From assembly GCA_937927335.1 (NCBI GenBank), contig CALBDU010000091.1, forward strand, positions 1 through 64,000: a stretch of DNA of 64,000 nucleotides. The letters are read 5' to 3'. A program made the translations under genes and the position numbers. Of this stretch, positions 23,670-33,101 are shown in pieces. Under the pieces are notes generated by a model. It worked only from the letters and a program-made list of their open reading frames with translations, had not been told where the DNA came from and searched no databases. Position 1 is the stretch's first letter. Each line of letters opens with the position of its first letter. The DNA comes from an uncultured Clostridium sp. (lineage in GTDB: Bacteria > Bacillota > Clostridia > Clostridiales > Clostridiaceae).

Positions 23670-25838
23670 TTAATATTCATCTCTGTCCACCAGTACCTGC
23701 CTGGGCTTTGAACCATCTTTCCCAGATATTATATTTTTATCCTCCAGCTGCTCAATTATCCTGGCAGCTCTGTTGTAGCCTATTCTAAGTCTTCTTTGCA
23801 AAAGAGAGGTGGAAGCCTGACCTGCGTCTACCACAATGCGGATAGCTTCCTCAAGAAGCTCGTCTTCGTCACCTTCCTCGTTTGAATTCACTTTATCCAG
23901 GTGGTCAATAAGCTCTTCCTTATATACAGGGTCACCCATTTGGCTTTTAATGAAATCCACAACCCTTTCCACTTCATTTTCAGATATAAAGGCTCCCTGG
24001 ATTCTTATAGGCTTACCTTCACCTACAGGATAAAACAGCATATCTCCTTTTCCAAGAAGCTTTTCTGCACCAGCCATGTCAAGAATGGTTCTAGAGTCAA
24101 TCTGGCTTGATACAGAGAAGGAAATTCTGGAAGGTATATTTGCCTTGATGACACCGGTTATAACGTCTACAGATGGCCTCTGAGTGGCTATAACAAGATG
24201 CATGCCAGCTGCTCTGGCCATTTGGGCCAAACGCCCTATGTAATCTTCTATGTCGTTTGGACAAACCATCATCAGATCTGCCAGCTCATCTATAATTATT
24301 ACTATGAAGGGTAGCTTGTCTTCAATTTTTCCTGCTTCAAAAAGTTCATTATAGCCTTCAATATTTCTTACCCCGTTGTCTGCAAACAGCTTGTATCTTC
24401 TTGTCATTTCATTTACAGCCCAGTTTAGAGCTCCAGCAGCCTTTTTAGGATCTGTAACTACCGGTATGAGCAGATGCGGTATACCATTATACACATTCAG
24501 TTCTACCACCTTAGGGTCTATCATAAGAAGTCTTACCCTGTCAGGTGAATACTTGTATAGAAGGCTTATAATAAGGGTGTTTATACATACACTTTTTCCA
24601 GAGCCTGTAGCTCCTGCAATAAGGAGATGAGGCATTTTGGAAAGGTCTGATGCCACACAGTTTCCTCCAATATCCTTGCCGAGACAGAAAGCAAGATTTT
24701 TATTAGAGTTTACAAATTCCTCTGATTCTATAACCTCTCTTAAAAAAACAGCTGACAATTCACTATTTGGAACTTCAATGCCTATGGCTGATTTTCCGGG
24801 AATTGGTGCTTCTATCCTCACTCCGGAAGCAGCAAGAGCTAATGCAATATCATCAGATAGATTAACTATTTTGCTTACCTTTACACCAGGGCTTGGCTGA
24901 AGTTCAAATCTGGTTACAGAAGGTCCTTTGCTTACCTGAATTACCTTAGCATCAACACCAAAGCTTGACAGTGTTTCCTCCAGTTTGCCCGCATTATTAA
25001 GAAGCTCCTTCTTATCTTCCTTATTTAGCTGTGACTGAGTATTTTGTTTCAGCAGATCAACTGCAGGAAAATTATATACAGTATCAGGTTTAACACTGTT
25101 CTTCTTAATTTCGTTATCCAGTTCTTCATTGATAGCGTTGTCCATTGAAGCTTCTTCAGTAATCTCTGCAGGTGCTTCATTTGACTTCATAAAATTCATT
25201 ATTTTTATCCTTTGGTTTATTCCCTTTACATAGCTTTCTTTTTCACCTTCGCCTGTGAGCTGGATTTCGGGAGGATTCTGAGCCTTTATCTGTTTTGGCT
25301 CCCTTACAAACCTTGACTTGAAGAAAAGCATAATATCATAAAGTGTGATTTTAAATATTAGGATAAAGGAAATAAAATAGAAACCTGTAAAAAGTATATA
25401 GCTTCCTATAACTCCAAGGAGCTTGTAAAGGGGTACATCAATTATAAAACTAATTATACCTCCGTGAAACACATTTTGGGCTTCATAAAGCATGGATACA
25501 CCAGTTTTAATACTGTCGTCAGCATAGTATGTACCCATTTGAAGCATTTGTACAAGGAACAGTGTATTTAATATAAATAATACAATTCCATAAAATTTTT
25601 TACTGAAATAAAATTTGTTTTTTCTCATAATATAACATGTGCCAATAAATATGAATAAAATTGGAAAAACATAAGCTCCAAGACCCATAACTGCAATTAG
25701 AAGCTTTTTGATGAATTTTCCAAGGATACCTGAAGAGGAGGAAGAGAAAACACTTATTAAAATAAGCAGACCCAAGGTAATTAGTACAATACCCTTAATC
25801 TCGCCCTTCAGCTGGTTATTCTGAGCTTTTTTAGCCAT
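23670..25838 (-). CDS. ftsK: DNA translocase FtsK/SpoIIIE
   Basis: A 722-residue membrane-anchored DNA pump that moves chromosomes through division or sporulation septa. About four transmembrane segments occupy residues 15-170, followed by a short linker. The motor domain has Walker A GATGSGKS (about 408) and Walker B VIIIDELADLM. The C-terminal winged-helix gamma domain, which reads oriented DNA motifs, is present (about 655-722). Whether it serves vegetative division, sporulation or both cannot be told from this gene alone. Confidence 0.94.
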   Translation of the reverse strand: MAKKAQNNQLKGEIKGIVLITLGLLILISVFSSSSSGILGKFIKKLLIAVMGLGAYVFPILFIFIGTCYIMRKNKFYFSKKFYGIVLFILNTLFLVQMLQMGTYYADDSIKTGVSMLYEAQNVFHGGIISFIIDVPLYKLLGVIGSYILFTGFYFISFILIFKITLYDIMLFFKSRFVREPKQIKAQNPPEIQLTGEGEKESYVKGINQRIKIMNFMKSNEAPAEITEEASMDNAINEELDNEIKKNSVKPDTVYNFPAVDLLKQNTQSQLNKEDKKELLNNAGKLEETLSSFGVDAKVIQVSKGPSVTRFELQPSPGVKVSKIVNLSDDIALALAASGVRIEAPIPGKSAIGIEVPNSELSAVFLREVIESEEFVNSNKNLAFCLGKDIGGNCVASDLSKMPHLLIAGATGSGKSVCINTLIISLLYKYSPDRVRLLMIDPKVVELNVYNGIPHLLIPVVTDPKKAAGALNWAVNEMTRRYKLFADNGVRNIEGYNELFEAGKIEDKLPFIVIIIDELADLMMVCPNDIEDYIGRLAQMARAAGMHLVIATQRPSVDVITGVIKANIPSRISFSVSSQIDSRTILDMAGAEKLLGKGDMLFYPVGEGKPIRIQGAFISENEVERVVDFIKSQMGDPVYKEELIDHLDKVNSNEEGDEDELLEEAIRIVVDAGQASTSLLQRRLRIGYNRAARIIEQLEDKNIISGKDGSKPRQVLVDRDEY

Positions 25839-25892
25839 TAAGCAATCACCTCTAGATTTTATATTCTACGTATTTTCAAAATTTCCTTTAGT

Positions 25893-25924
25893 TTTTAAAC
25901 AAAATCCATAGGAAGTCCTATGGA
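25893..25924 (-). terminator. Terminator after tepA
   Basis: A 9-bp stem TCCATAGGA/TCCTATGGA with a 2-nt centre, followed by TTTTGTTT on the minus strand. It includes the tepA stop. Confidence 0.65.
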
Positions 25925-26577
25925 GAATCAATCATTTCATTAAGTTTTTTAATAGCATTTGAAATGCCGCCCACCTTGTCGATTAAACCACAGTCCACTG
26001 CCTGCTTTCCAATTAAAATTGTTCCCATGTCATTTAATAACTCGTCAGTTTGTGCCATCATTTTTTGAAGGCTTTGTCTGTCAATTCTCGAGGTTCTCAA
26101 TATGAATTCAGTAATCCGCTCCTGCATTTTCGAAAAATATTCAAAGGTTTGGGGCACACCTATAACAAGGCCATTCATTCTGATTGGATGAATTATCATA
26201 GTGGCAGTTGGAGAAATAAAAGAGTAGTCGGCAGCTGTTGCCAAGGGAACTCCTATTGAATGCCCGCCGCCTATAACCAGCGATACAGTTGGCTTGCTTA
26301 AACTTCTCAGCATTTCTGCTATGGCAAGTCCTGCTTCAACATCTCCTCCCACAGTATTAAGTATTACAAGTACACCTTCAACCTTTTCATCTGTTTCTAT
26401 AGTTACCAGCTGAGGGATAACATGTTCATACTTTGTAGTTTTATTTTGAGGTGATGAAATCACATGGCCTTCTATCTGACCTATAATAGGCAGAATCTGA
26501 ATCCTGTCCCGGCTTGGGAAATTGCTTACGCCCAGTTCCTTTACATTGTTTAATTCCTTATTTACATTTTCATCCAT
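25918..26577 (-). CDS. tepA: ClpP-like serine protease, TepA/YmfB type
   Basis: A 219-residue protein of the ClpP fold. The nucleophile Ser is in GGGHSIGVPLA and the active-site His in ATMIIHPIRMNG. It lacks the usual ClpP N-terminal loops and belongs to the TepA branch located next to spoIIIE in Bacillus, the same order as here. No signal peptide is visible. Its natural substrates are not established. It lies 63 bp after dapG. Confidence 0.88.
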   Translation of the reverse strand: MDENVNKELNNVKELGVSNFPSRDRIQILPIIGQIEGHVISSPQNKTTKYEHVIPQLVTIETDEKVEGVLVILNTVGGDVEAGLAIAEMLRSLSKPTVSLVIGGGHSIGVPLATAADYSFISPTATMIIHPIRMNGLVIGVPQTFEYFSKMQERITEFILRTSRIDRQSLQKMMAQTDELLNDMGTILIGKQAVDCGLIDKVGGISNAIKKLNEMIDSP

Positions 26578-26640
26578 AGCTTCCCCTCCTAATACAATGA
26601 TATTTTGTGTAATAAAAGAAGAAGCTATTCATATTACATT

Positions 26641-27843
26641 TTAATTTTCAAGACTAAATTCCCTGTGAAGTGCAAGTATTGCTTTTTCTGCATCGCTGCT
26701 AAGCACCAGACACCATATGGTAGTATGTGAGTCTGCAGTCTGAAGCACCTCAATGTGGTTCGAATCCAGAGAGTGCATTATTTTTGCCATTACGCCTGGA
26801 ATTCCTCTCATTCTGCTGCCTATAACGGATATCTTGCTGCAATTCTCAATTTTTGAATATTTCATATTGAGCTTTTTCATTACATCATCAAAAAGTCCTA
26901 CATCCTTTTGGTCTATGGTAAATACTTTTTCCATAGGGAAAATATTTATTAAATCGATACTTATTTTGTTTTCTGCAATTTCATCCAGAAGATTTTTATA
27001 ATTTGGATTATCCTTGTTTTCCAAGGCACCTATTTTAACCTGCACACGGTCATTAAGGTGGGTTATTCCTATAATTAAATCCTCAGGGTCATGGGTGCCA
27101 AAGCTGTTTATTATTGTGCCTTTGCAGTCGCTCAAGGTATTTTTGATTATTAGGGGTATATTAGCTTTCATAGCAATTTCAACTGCCCTTGGATGTATTA
27201 CCTTGGCACCCTGGTCTGCAAACTGGAATACTTCATTGTAGCTTATTTCCTCTATAAGGGATGCTTCTGAAACAATTCTTGGATCTGCAGTCATGATACC
27301 ATCCACATCAGTATATATCTCAACACCTTCTGCATTCAAGGCGGCGCCTAGCAGTGCAGCAGTAACATCACTTCCACCCCTGCCTAAAGTAGTTACAAAA
27401 CCGCTTTCGCTGATACCCTGAAAGCCTGCAATTACAGGTATTTTATTTTCCTTCAGGAGGCTTAATATCCTGTCTGGCTTCAATTTAATGATAGAAGCAT
27501 TATTATAATTATTATCGGTTATTATTCCTGCCTGACCTCCGGTTAAAGGTACTGCGGAGATATTCTGCTCCTTAAGTTCATCACACATTTTTACAGTGCT
27601 TATTATTTCACCGCAGCTCATAAGCAGGTCTACTGCCATTGGATTTGTATTTTTAAAATCCTTGCTAATCAAGGATAAGAGAGTATCAGTAGCATAGGGT
27701 TGTCCTTTTCTTCCCATTGCAGAAACTACTACAACAACTGAGTAACCCGCAGTCCTGGCGGTTAATATTTTATCTACTGCCATAGCCCTGGTTTCTGATG
27801 TGGAAACAGAGGTTCCTCCGAATTTTTGCACTAATATTTTCAT
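26641..27843 (-). CDS. dapG: Aspartate kinase
   Basis: Phosphorylates aspartate, the first step of the lysine/diaminopimelate, threonine and methionine pathways. The N-terminus MKILVQKFGGTSVS and GRGGSDVTAALLGAAL are kinase signatures. Two ACT domains form the C-terminal third (about 260-400) and suggest feedback control. At 400 residues it is a monofunctional enzyme. The symbol follows the Bacillus gene in this neighbourhood; sequence alone does not show which amino acid inhibits it. Neighbouring asd, dapA and spoVF of the Bacillus cluster are absent. Confidence 0.88.
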   Translation of the reverse strand: MKILVQKFGGTSVSTSETRAMAVDKILTARTAGYSVVVVVSAMGRKGQPYATDTLLSLISKDFKNTNPMAVDLLMSCGEIISTVKMCDELKEQNISAVPLTGGQAGIITDNNYNNASIIKLKPDRILSLLKENKIPVIAGFQGISESGFVTTLGRGGSDVTAALLGAALNAEGVEIYTDVDGIMTADPRIVSEASLIEEISYNEVFQFADQGAKVIHPRAVEIAMKANIPLIIKNTLSDCKGTIINSFGTHDPEDLIIGITHLNDRVQVKIGALENKDNPNYKNLLDEIAENKISIDLINIFPMEKVFTIDQKDVGLFDDVMKKLNMKYSKIENCSKISVIGSRMRGIPGVMAKIMHSLDSNHIEVLQTADSHTTIWCLVLSSDAEKAILALHREFSLEN

Positions 27844-27861
27844 ACTATACCTCCCAATAAT

Positions 27862-28134
27862 CTATTTTATTCTGTTTAAACTGCCTTCTTCCGCATCTAT
27901 AATTATTGTTTTTGAGCCTATTTTTTTTACACAATCCCATGGAACTTCAATAAATTCAGATTTGGAGAATAAGCCAAGTCTGGCCTTTGGATCGCATAGC
28001 ACCAGCAGCTTCAAATTTCCATTCTCATCGATGATTATATCATTATTTCCTAAACAATTAAACTTTTCCCCGTCATTTATATTAATTATCTCATACTTTT
28101 CCAAATCATTATAGTATTTTATATTATCCTTCAT
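27862..28134 (-). CDS. ymxH: PRC-barrel sporulation-linked protein, YlmC/YmxH family
   Basis: A 90-residue protein of the YlmC/YmxH family, with a PRC-barrel core (LVLCDPKARLGLFSKSEFIEVPWDCVKKIG). Its role is unknown; relatives are linked to sporulation. The ATG at 28134 is placed behind GGAGG; a TTG at 28146 overlaps that site. It lies 18 bp before dapG and follows a hairpin with a T-run. Confidence 0.85.
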   Translation of the reverse strand: MKDNIKYYNDLEKYEIININDGEKFNCLGNNDIIIDENGNLKLLVLCDPKARLGLFSKSEFIEVPWDCVKKIGSKTIIIDAEEGSLNRIK

Positions 28135-28149
28135 AAATACCTCCAAATA

Positions 28150-28186
28150 AAAAATAATAAGTAAATATCTCAGATACTTACTTATT
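28150..28186 (-). terminator. Terminator-like hairpin directly before ymxH
   Basis: The arms AATAAGTAA/TTACTTATT plus inner TATCT/AGATA (one mismatch between them) precede ATTTTTTATTT, which runs straight into the ymxH ribosome binding site. There is no space for a promoter after it. Confidence 0.6.
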
Positions 28187-28213
28187 ATAAATATGACTTG
28201 AAAAATTTTTTTA

Positions 28214-29479
28214 TTACAAATCCTTTTGGATAATCTCCCTGAACCTGTCTATATTAGCACTGTCACCAACATAAGCTGAATTCTGTATACCATGGGTAAA
28301 GGTTTTATTGAATACATTGGTTATTCTATTTTGATCAATGTTGTCAATTTTTCTTATAATATCCTCTGGAGTATTAATCCTGTTTAATAAAAGCACTGAC
28401 TTGCCATTATTGAACATTCTGCTGCTGGTGCTTTCTAAACCTAGTATATAACTTCCCTTTAACTGTTCCTTTGCCTTTAGAAGCTTATTATCTGAAATAC
28501 CGTGATCAATAAATTTATTGATTTCATCCTTGATATGCAGTACAACCTGCTCTGCGTATCTGGGATTCAAGCTTGTGTATATTGATACTACTCCTGTGTT
28601 GTTAAAAGCTGCAATATATGAATAAATGGAATAGCACATACCCTTTTCTTCTCTGATTTTCTGGAAAAGCAAGGAGGAAGCCCCACCTCCAAAAACATTA
28701 CTTAAAAGCAGAAGGGTATAAAGATCTTCATCACCGGTTTGAATTCCAGGTATGCCAAGGCTTATATGAAGCTGTTCAATATTTTTTCTTTTGTAAAGAT
28801 GCTCCTTTAGCTGCTTTGGAGCTGAATAACAGGTAAGCTTTTTATTTGTGCTCTTCCAGCTGCCAAAATATTTATATACCAGCTTTTCAACTGATGCTTC
28901 ATCAAGTTTTCCGGCAATGGATATTACAGAATTCTCAGGAATATACCGGGAGCAAACGTATTTTATTATCTGAGCCCTATTGAAGGAGTTTACAGTTGTC
29001 TCGGTTCCAAGTATGGGAAGTGAGATGGAATCCTGCCCCCAGATCGCCTTGCTGTGAAGGTCAGCTAGAACATCCTCTGGAGAATCTTCACTCATATTTA
29101 TTTCTTCAATTACTACTCCCTTTTCTTTTTCAATATCTTCAGTGGAAAAATTGCTGTTAAAGAGCATGTCAGATAATATGTCCAATGAAAGCTCCATATA
29201 TGAATCCAGGGCTTTTATGTAAAAACAGGTTGCTTCCTTTCCTGTAAATGCATTAATCTGACCACCAACATCTTCTATGGCTTCTACAATATCAAGGGCA
29301 GTCCTTCTGCTGGTGCCTTTAAACAACATATGCTCAATGAAATGTGAAATGCCGTTATTGGATTCATCTTCATTTCTAGAGCCGTTTTCTACCCATAATC
29401 CTACACTAATTGAATTAACATAATCGATTTTCTCATAAACAACTCTAAGTCCATTATCCAGTTTAAATATTTTATACAT
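28214..29479 (-). CDS. M16-family zinc peptidase (YmxG/MlpA type)
   Basis: A 421-residue metallopeptidase with the inverted zinc motif HFIEHMLFKGT (HxxEH) near residue 50 and the downstream zinc-ligand glutamate in EEINM. The C-terminal half is the inactive partner-like M16 domain (GGGASSLLFQKIREEKG). The location beside pnp and ymxH is the same as for mlpA in Bacillus. No signal peptide is seen, suggesting a cytoplasmic enzyme. ATG 29479 follows GAGGTG. Confidence 0.9.
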   Translation of the reverse strand: MYKIFKLDNGLRVVYEKIDYVNSISVGLWVENGSRNEDESNNGISHFIEHMLFKGTSRRTALDIVEAIEDVGGQINAFTGKEATCFYIKALDSYMELSLDILSDMLFNSNFSTEDIEKEKGVVIEEINMSEDSPEDVLADLHSKAIWGQDSISLPILGTETTVNSFNRAQIIKYVCSRYIPENSVISIAGKLDEASVEKLVYKYFGSWKSTNKKLTCYSAPKQLKEHLYKRKNIEQLHISLGIPGIQTGDEDLYTLLLLSNVFGGGASSLLFQKIREEKGMCYSIYSYIAAFNNTGVVSIYTSLNPRYAEQVVLHIKDEINKFIDHGISDNKLLKAKEQLKGSYILGLESTSSRMFNNGKSVLLLNRINTPEDIIRKIDNIDQNRITNVFNKTFTHGIQNSAYVGDSANIDRFREIIQKDL

Positions 29480-29498
29480 AAGCACCTCAAGTTTATTA

Positions 29499-29530
29499 TA
29501 ATAGAAAAATAAAAAGGCAAAAATGCCCTT
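29499..29530 (-). terminator. Terminator after pnp
   Basis: Stem AAGGGCA with TGCCTTT (one wobble) around TTTT, followed on the minus strand by a T-rich tract (TTATTTTTC). Confidence 0.65.
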
Positions 29531-29536
29531 CTATTT

Positions 29537-31660
29537 TTACTGTTCTTCTTTTTCCTCTTTTGCTTCTTTTTCCTCTGAATCCTTTAAGGCATCCTTCCTT
29601 GAAAGGTTAATTCTTCCCTGGTTATCAATTTCAGTAACCTTAACCAGGATTTCATCTCCAACGGAAACTATATCTTCAACTTTATTTACTCTTGCAAAAT
29701 CAAGCTTGGAGATATGTACTAACCCCTCTTTTCCAGGAAGAATTTCAACGAAGGCTCCAAAAGTGGTTATTTTAGTTACTTTACCAAGGTAAATTTCTCC
29801 TGCCTTAACTTCACGTGTTAAATCGTCTATTATCTTCAGTGCTCTTTTTGCACCAAGGCTGTCATCTGACATTATGAATATCTTTCCATCATCTTTTATG
29901 TCTATTTTAACGCCTGTTTCAGCTATTATCTTATTAATAACCTTACCGCCAGGTCCTATAACATCTCTTATTTTATCTGGGTCAATGGTCATAGTATATG
30001 CCTTTGGAGCATATTTTGAAATATCAGGTCTTGCAGCAGGAATACATTCATTTATTTTTCTTATAATGAATAATCTTGCTGTTCTGGCATCCTCTAATGC
30101 TTTTTTTATGCAGGCATTTGAGAGCCCGTGGATTTTTGTGTCAAATTGTATTGCAGTAATACCTACTTCTGTTCCTGCAACTTTAAAGTCCATATCACCA
30201 AAGAAGTCCTCAATTCCTTGAATATCTGTGATAACTTCTTCTCTTTCAAGGTCGTCACTGGTGATAAGTCCCATAGCTATTCCTGCAGCAGGCCTTTTTA
30301 TTGGAACGCCTGCATCCAGCAGTGCCAGAGTACTTCCGCAGACACTTGCCTGGGAGGTAGATCCGTTTGAACTCAATACTTCAGATACTAGTCTTATAGT
30401 GTATGGGAATTCTTCCTCAGAAGGAATAAGTGGTTCCAATGCTTTTTCAGCTAGTGCGCCATGACCTATTTCTCTTCTTCCTGGTCCTCTTAAAGGTTTT
30501 ACTTCACCTGTGCTGTAACCAGGGAAATTATAGTGGTGCATATATCTTTTAAATTCTTCCACACCAAGGCCATCCAGTATCTGTACATCTCCTAAAGCAC
30601 CTAAAGTAGCCACAGTCATTACCTGAGTAAGTCCTCTTGTAAACAATCCTGTACCATGGGTTCTTGGAAGTATTGAAACCTCGCAGCTTATTGGCCTGAT
30701 TTCATCAAATCTTCTTCCGTCTGGTCTTCTATGCTCATTAAGCAGCATGTTTCTTACAATTTTTTTCTGCATGTTGTACATTACATCAGCTATATCTGCA
30801 GTTTTATCTGCATACTTTTCTCCAAACTCTTCTTTAACTTTTGAAGAAATTTCTGCAACAGCAGCATTTCTTACTTCCCTGTCGGTTATATACATTGCTT
30901 CTTTAAGCATTTCAAAGGCAAAGTTCTTAATATCACTTTCCAGAGCTTCATCAACCTTATAAAGCACTGGAACCATTTTTTCTTTTCCGAATTTAGCCAT
31001 AGCTTCTTCCTGGAATGCAACAATTTTTTTACATTCCTCAAAACCAAAAAGTATACCTTCATACATTATATCTTCAGGTATTTCCTGCCCACCTGCTTCC
31101 ACCATCATTACTCTGTCTTTAGTGGCACATACAGTAAGGTTTAAGGTACTTGCTTCCCTTTCCTTTTCCTTTGGGTTTACAATAAAATTTCCATCTACCA
31201 ACCCTACAGATACAGCTGCTAAAGGAATGTCAAAAGGTATGCTTGAAAGGCACAATGCCAATGATGCAGCATTTATTGCAAGAATATCAGGAGCATTGTC
31301 CTGCTCAACTGAAAGTACAGTGGTAACCACCTGCACGTCATTCCTATATCCTTTTGGAAAAAGTGGCCTTAATGGCCTGTCTATAGCCCTTCCGCTTAAT
31401 ATTGCTTTTTCAGAAGGTCTTCCTTCTTTCTTTATGAATCCTCCTGGGATTTTACCCACGGAATACAATTTTTCTTCATATTCTATGCTTAAAGGGAAAA
31501 AATCTATCCCTTCCCTTGGCTTTTCAGAAGCATTGGCATTTACCATTACCACTGTTTCGCCATAGCTTACCAGTAAGGCACAGTTAGATAGCTTTCCTAT
31601 TTTGCCGATATCAACTCTTAAGGGTCTTCCGGCAATAGTTGTTTCCAGTATGTTACTCAT
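29537..31660 (-). CDS. pnp: Polyribonucleotide nucleotidyltransferase (PNPase)
   Basis: A phosphorolytic 3'-to-5' exoribonuclease of 707 residues. Two RNase PH domains (about 10-215 and 310-540) flank an all-helical linker. Then follow a KH domain (about 555-615, IRDVIGPGGKVINKI) and an S1 domain (about 623-690, GKVTKITTFGAFVEI). An acidic, Glu/Lys-rich tail ends the protein. Start ATG lies behind AGGAGG. It follows rpsO, as in most bacteria, but a terminator and its own candidate promoter lie between them. Confidence 0.97.
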   Translation of the reverse strand: MSNILETTIAGRPLRVDIGKIGKLSNCALLVSYGETVVMVNANASEKPREGIDFFPLSIEYEEKLYSVGKIPGGFIKKEGRPSEKAILSGRAIDRPLRPLFPKGYRNDVQVVTTVLSVEQDNAPDILAINAASLALCLSSIPFDIPLAAVSVGLVDGNFIVNPKEKEREASTLNLTVCATKDRVMMVEAGGQEIPEDIMYEGILFGFEECKKIVAFQEEAMAKFGKEKMVPVLYKVDEALESDIKNFAFEMLKEAMYITDREVRNAAVAEISSKVKEEFGEKYADKTADIADVMYNMQKKIVRNMLLNEHRRPDGRRFDEIRPISCEVSILPRTHGTGLFTRGLTQVMTVATLGALGDVQILDGLGVEEFKRYMHHYNFPGYSTGEVKPLRGPGRREIGHGALAEKALEPLIPSEEEFPYTIRLVSEVLSSNGSTSQASVCGSTLALLDAGVPIKRPAAGIAMGLITSDDLEREEVITDIQGIEDFFGDMDFKVAGTEVGITAIQFDTKIHGLSNACIKKALEDARTARLFIIRKINECIPAARPDISKYAPKAYTMTIDPDKIRDVIGPGGKVINKIIAETGVKIDIKDDGKIFIMSDDSLGAKRALKIIDDLTREVKAGEIYLGKVTKITTFGAFVEILPGKEGLVHISKLDFARVNKVEDIVSVGDEILVKVTEIDNQGRINLSRKDALKDSEEKEAKEEKEEQ

Positions 31661-31714
31661 ACTTTTCCTCCTTTTATATACTCAACAAATTTATTATCAA
31701 TCTTTATTATAAAT

Positions 31715-31743
31715 ATTATACTAGTTTATTAAAATAATTTAAA
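31715..31743 (-). promoter_or_regulatory. Candidate pnp promoter
   Basis: -10 TATAAT (31715-31720) with a weak -35 TTTAAA (31738-31743) at 17-bp spacing, located after the rpsO terminator. Confidence 0.5.
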
Positions 31744-31754
31744 TTACTTGCAAT

Positions 31755-31783
31755 TTAAAAATAGAGCGGTTATTAGCCGCTCT
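31755..31783 (-). terminator. Terminator after rpsO
   Basis: Stem AGAGCGG/CCGCTCT with a 7-nt loop, followed by ATTTTTAAATT on the minus strand. Confidence 0.75.
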
Positions 31784-31786
31784 GAA

Positions 31787-32050
31787 TTACTTTCTAAGAC
31801 CAAGTTCTGCAATGATATTACGATATCTTTCAATATCAGTTTTCATTAAGTAGTTTAAAAGGCCTCTTCTCTTACCAACCATCATTAAAAGACCTCTTCT
31901 TGAATGGAAATCCTTTTTATGCATTTTTAAATGGTCGTTTAAGTGATTGATCCTTTCAGTAAGCAATGCAATCTGAACTTCTGGTGAACCAGTGTCACCT
32001 TCGTGTCTTGCATGCTTTTTCATTAATTCATCTTTTCTTGCCTTATCCAT
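31787..32050 (-). CDS. rpsO: 30S ribosomal protein S15
   Basis: Binds 16S rRNA in the small subunit. Signatures are HEGDTGSPEVQIALLTERI and HKKDFHSRRGLL. ATG 32050 is 8-9 nt after GGAGG and gives 87 residues, the normal size; upstream codons in the same frame belong to the leader. It has its own promoter and a structured leader. Confidence 0.97.
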   Translation of the reverse strand: MDKARKDELMKKHARHEGDTGSPEVQIALLTERINHLNDHLKMHKKDFHSRRGLLMMVGKRRGLLNYLMKTDIERYRNIIAELGLRK

Positions 32051-32130
32051 TAACATACACCTCCAATTGTAAATCACTCCTATCCCAAGAAAGCCGTCGG
32101 CAAATCGGTATTCTTAGAATAAGGCTCATA
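32051..32130 (-). promoter_or_regulatory. Structured rpsO leader, candidate S15 autoregulatory element
   Basis: The leader RNA holds a hairpin TTATTC/GAATA and pairing of GAGCC with GGCTT enclosing it, followed by TTTCTTGGG before the ribosome binding site. S15 feedback through rpsO leaders is known in several bacterial groups; the fold here was not matched to a known class. Confidence 0.45.
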
Positions 32131-32136
32131 GAAGAT

Positions 32137-32165
32137 ATTATACCAAATAAGTATTTAAATATCAA
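32137..32165 (-). promoter_or_regulatory. rpsO promoter
   Basis: -35 TTGATA (32160-32165) and -10 TATAAT (32137-32142), 17-bp spacer, just after the ribF stop codon. Confidence 0.85.
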
Positions 32166-32172
32166 ATATATT

Positions 32173-33096
32173 TTATTCAATTTTTTGTTTAAGTGCATAA
32201 ATTTTATCCTTTTTAAGCTGTTCTGACAATTCTGTCAGGGAGTTGAATTTTTTTTCATCCCTAATACGTTTAATAAAGTTTATGCGTATTGTTTCATCAT
32301 ACAGTTCTTTATTAAAATTTACGATGTGGGTTTCAACACTTAGCTTCAAATCCTCCACTGTAGGATTATAACCAATGTTTGTTATACCCTTAAATGTCTG
32401 TCCATCATGCTCTACCAGGGTAAAGTATACTCCTCCCCTTGGCAGCACCATGGAGTTGCTGTAATTTAAATTTATTGTTGGGAATCCCAGCTTTCTTCCA
32501 AGCTGCTTTCCTCGGATTACGGTACCCTCTAAAACATAGGGTCTTGTAAGCATTTTATTGGCTTTTTCAATATCGCCATCTTCCGATATAAGATTTCTGA
32601 TTTTAGAACTGCTTACTACTTCGCCCTTATATTTAACAGGAGACACTATATAGAGATCAAAACCATGTACTTTACTCAAGTGCTTTAAAAGCTCTGTATC
32701 TCCAAGGTTCTTATATCCGAACCTGTGATTGAAGCCTACTACAAGCCCTGCAGCATTATAGAGAGAAACCAGTCCTTCTATATATTCCTCAGGGGATAGC
32801 TTCATGAATTCCTGGTCAAAATTCACCATATTTACAATATCTAGTCCATACTGCTGAAAAAGCTTAAGTTTGTCTGGATTGCCCATAAGCAGCTTAGGGG
32901 CAAGATCTTTGTTTATTATATTCAAAGGATGATTTTTAAAAGTGAAAACCATGCTTTTGCACTTGTGCTTTTTGGCAGCGCTTATGGTTTTGTCTATTAG
33001 AGCTCTATGTCCAAGGTGAATGCCGTCAAATCCACCCAGGGCTATTATTGTTCTGCTTTTAAATTTCTGTTTAAGATTATCCTCAATAACTACCAT
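32173..33096 (-). CDS. ribF: Bifunctional riboflavin kinase/FAD synthetase
   Basis: Makes FMN from riboflavin and then FAD. The N-terminal nucleotidyltransferase part has GGFDGIHLGHRALI and GFNHRFGYKNLG; the C-terminal flavokinase part has GKQLGRKLGFPTINL and GVYFTLVEH. The 307-residue length is typical. It lies 5 bp after truB, in the common infB-rbfA-truB-ribF-rpsO order. Confidence 0.95.
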   Translation of the reverse strand: MVVIEDNLKQKFKSRTIIALGGFDGIHLGHRALIDKTISAAKKHKCKSMVFTFKNHPLNIINKDLAPKLLMGNPDKLKLFQQYGLDIVNMVNFDQEFMKLSPEEYIEGLVSLYNAAGLVVGFNHRFGYKNLGDTELLKHLSKVHGFDLYIVSPVKYKGEVVSSSKIRNLISEDGDIEKANKMLTRPYVLEGTVIRGKQLGRKLGFPTINLNYSNSMVLPRGGVYFTLVEHDGQTFKGITNIGYNPTVEDLKLSVETHIVNFNKELYDETIRINFIKRIRDEKKFNSLTELSEQLKKDKIYALKQKIE

Positions 33097-33101
33097 AGTA
33101 T

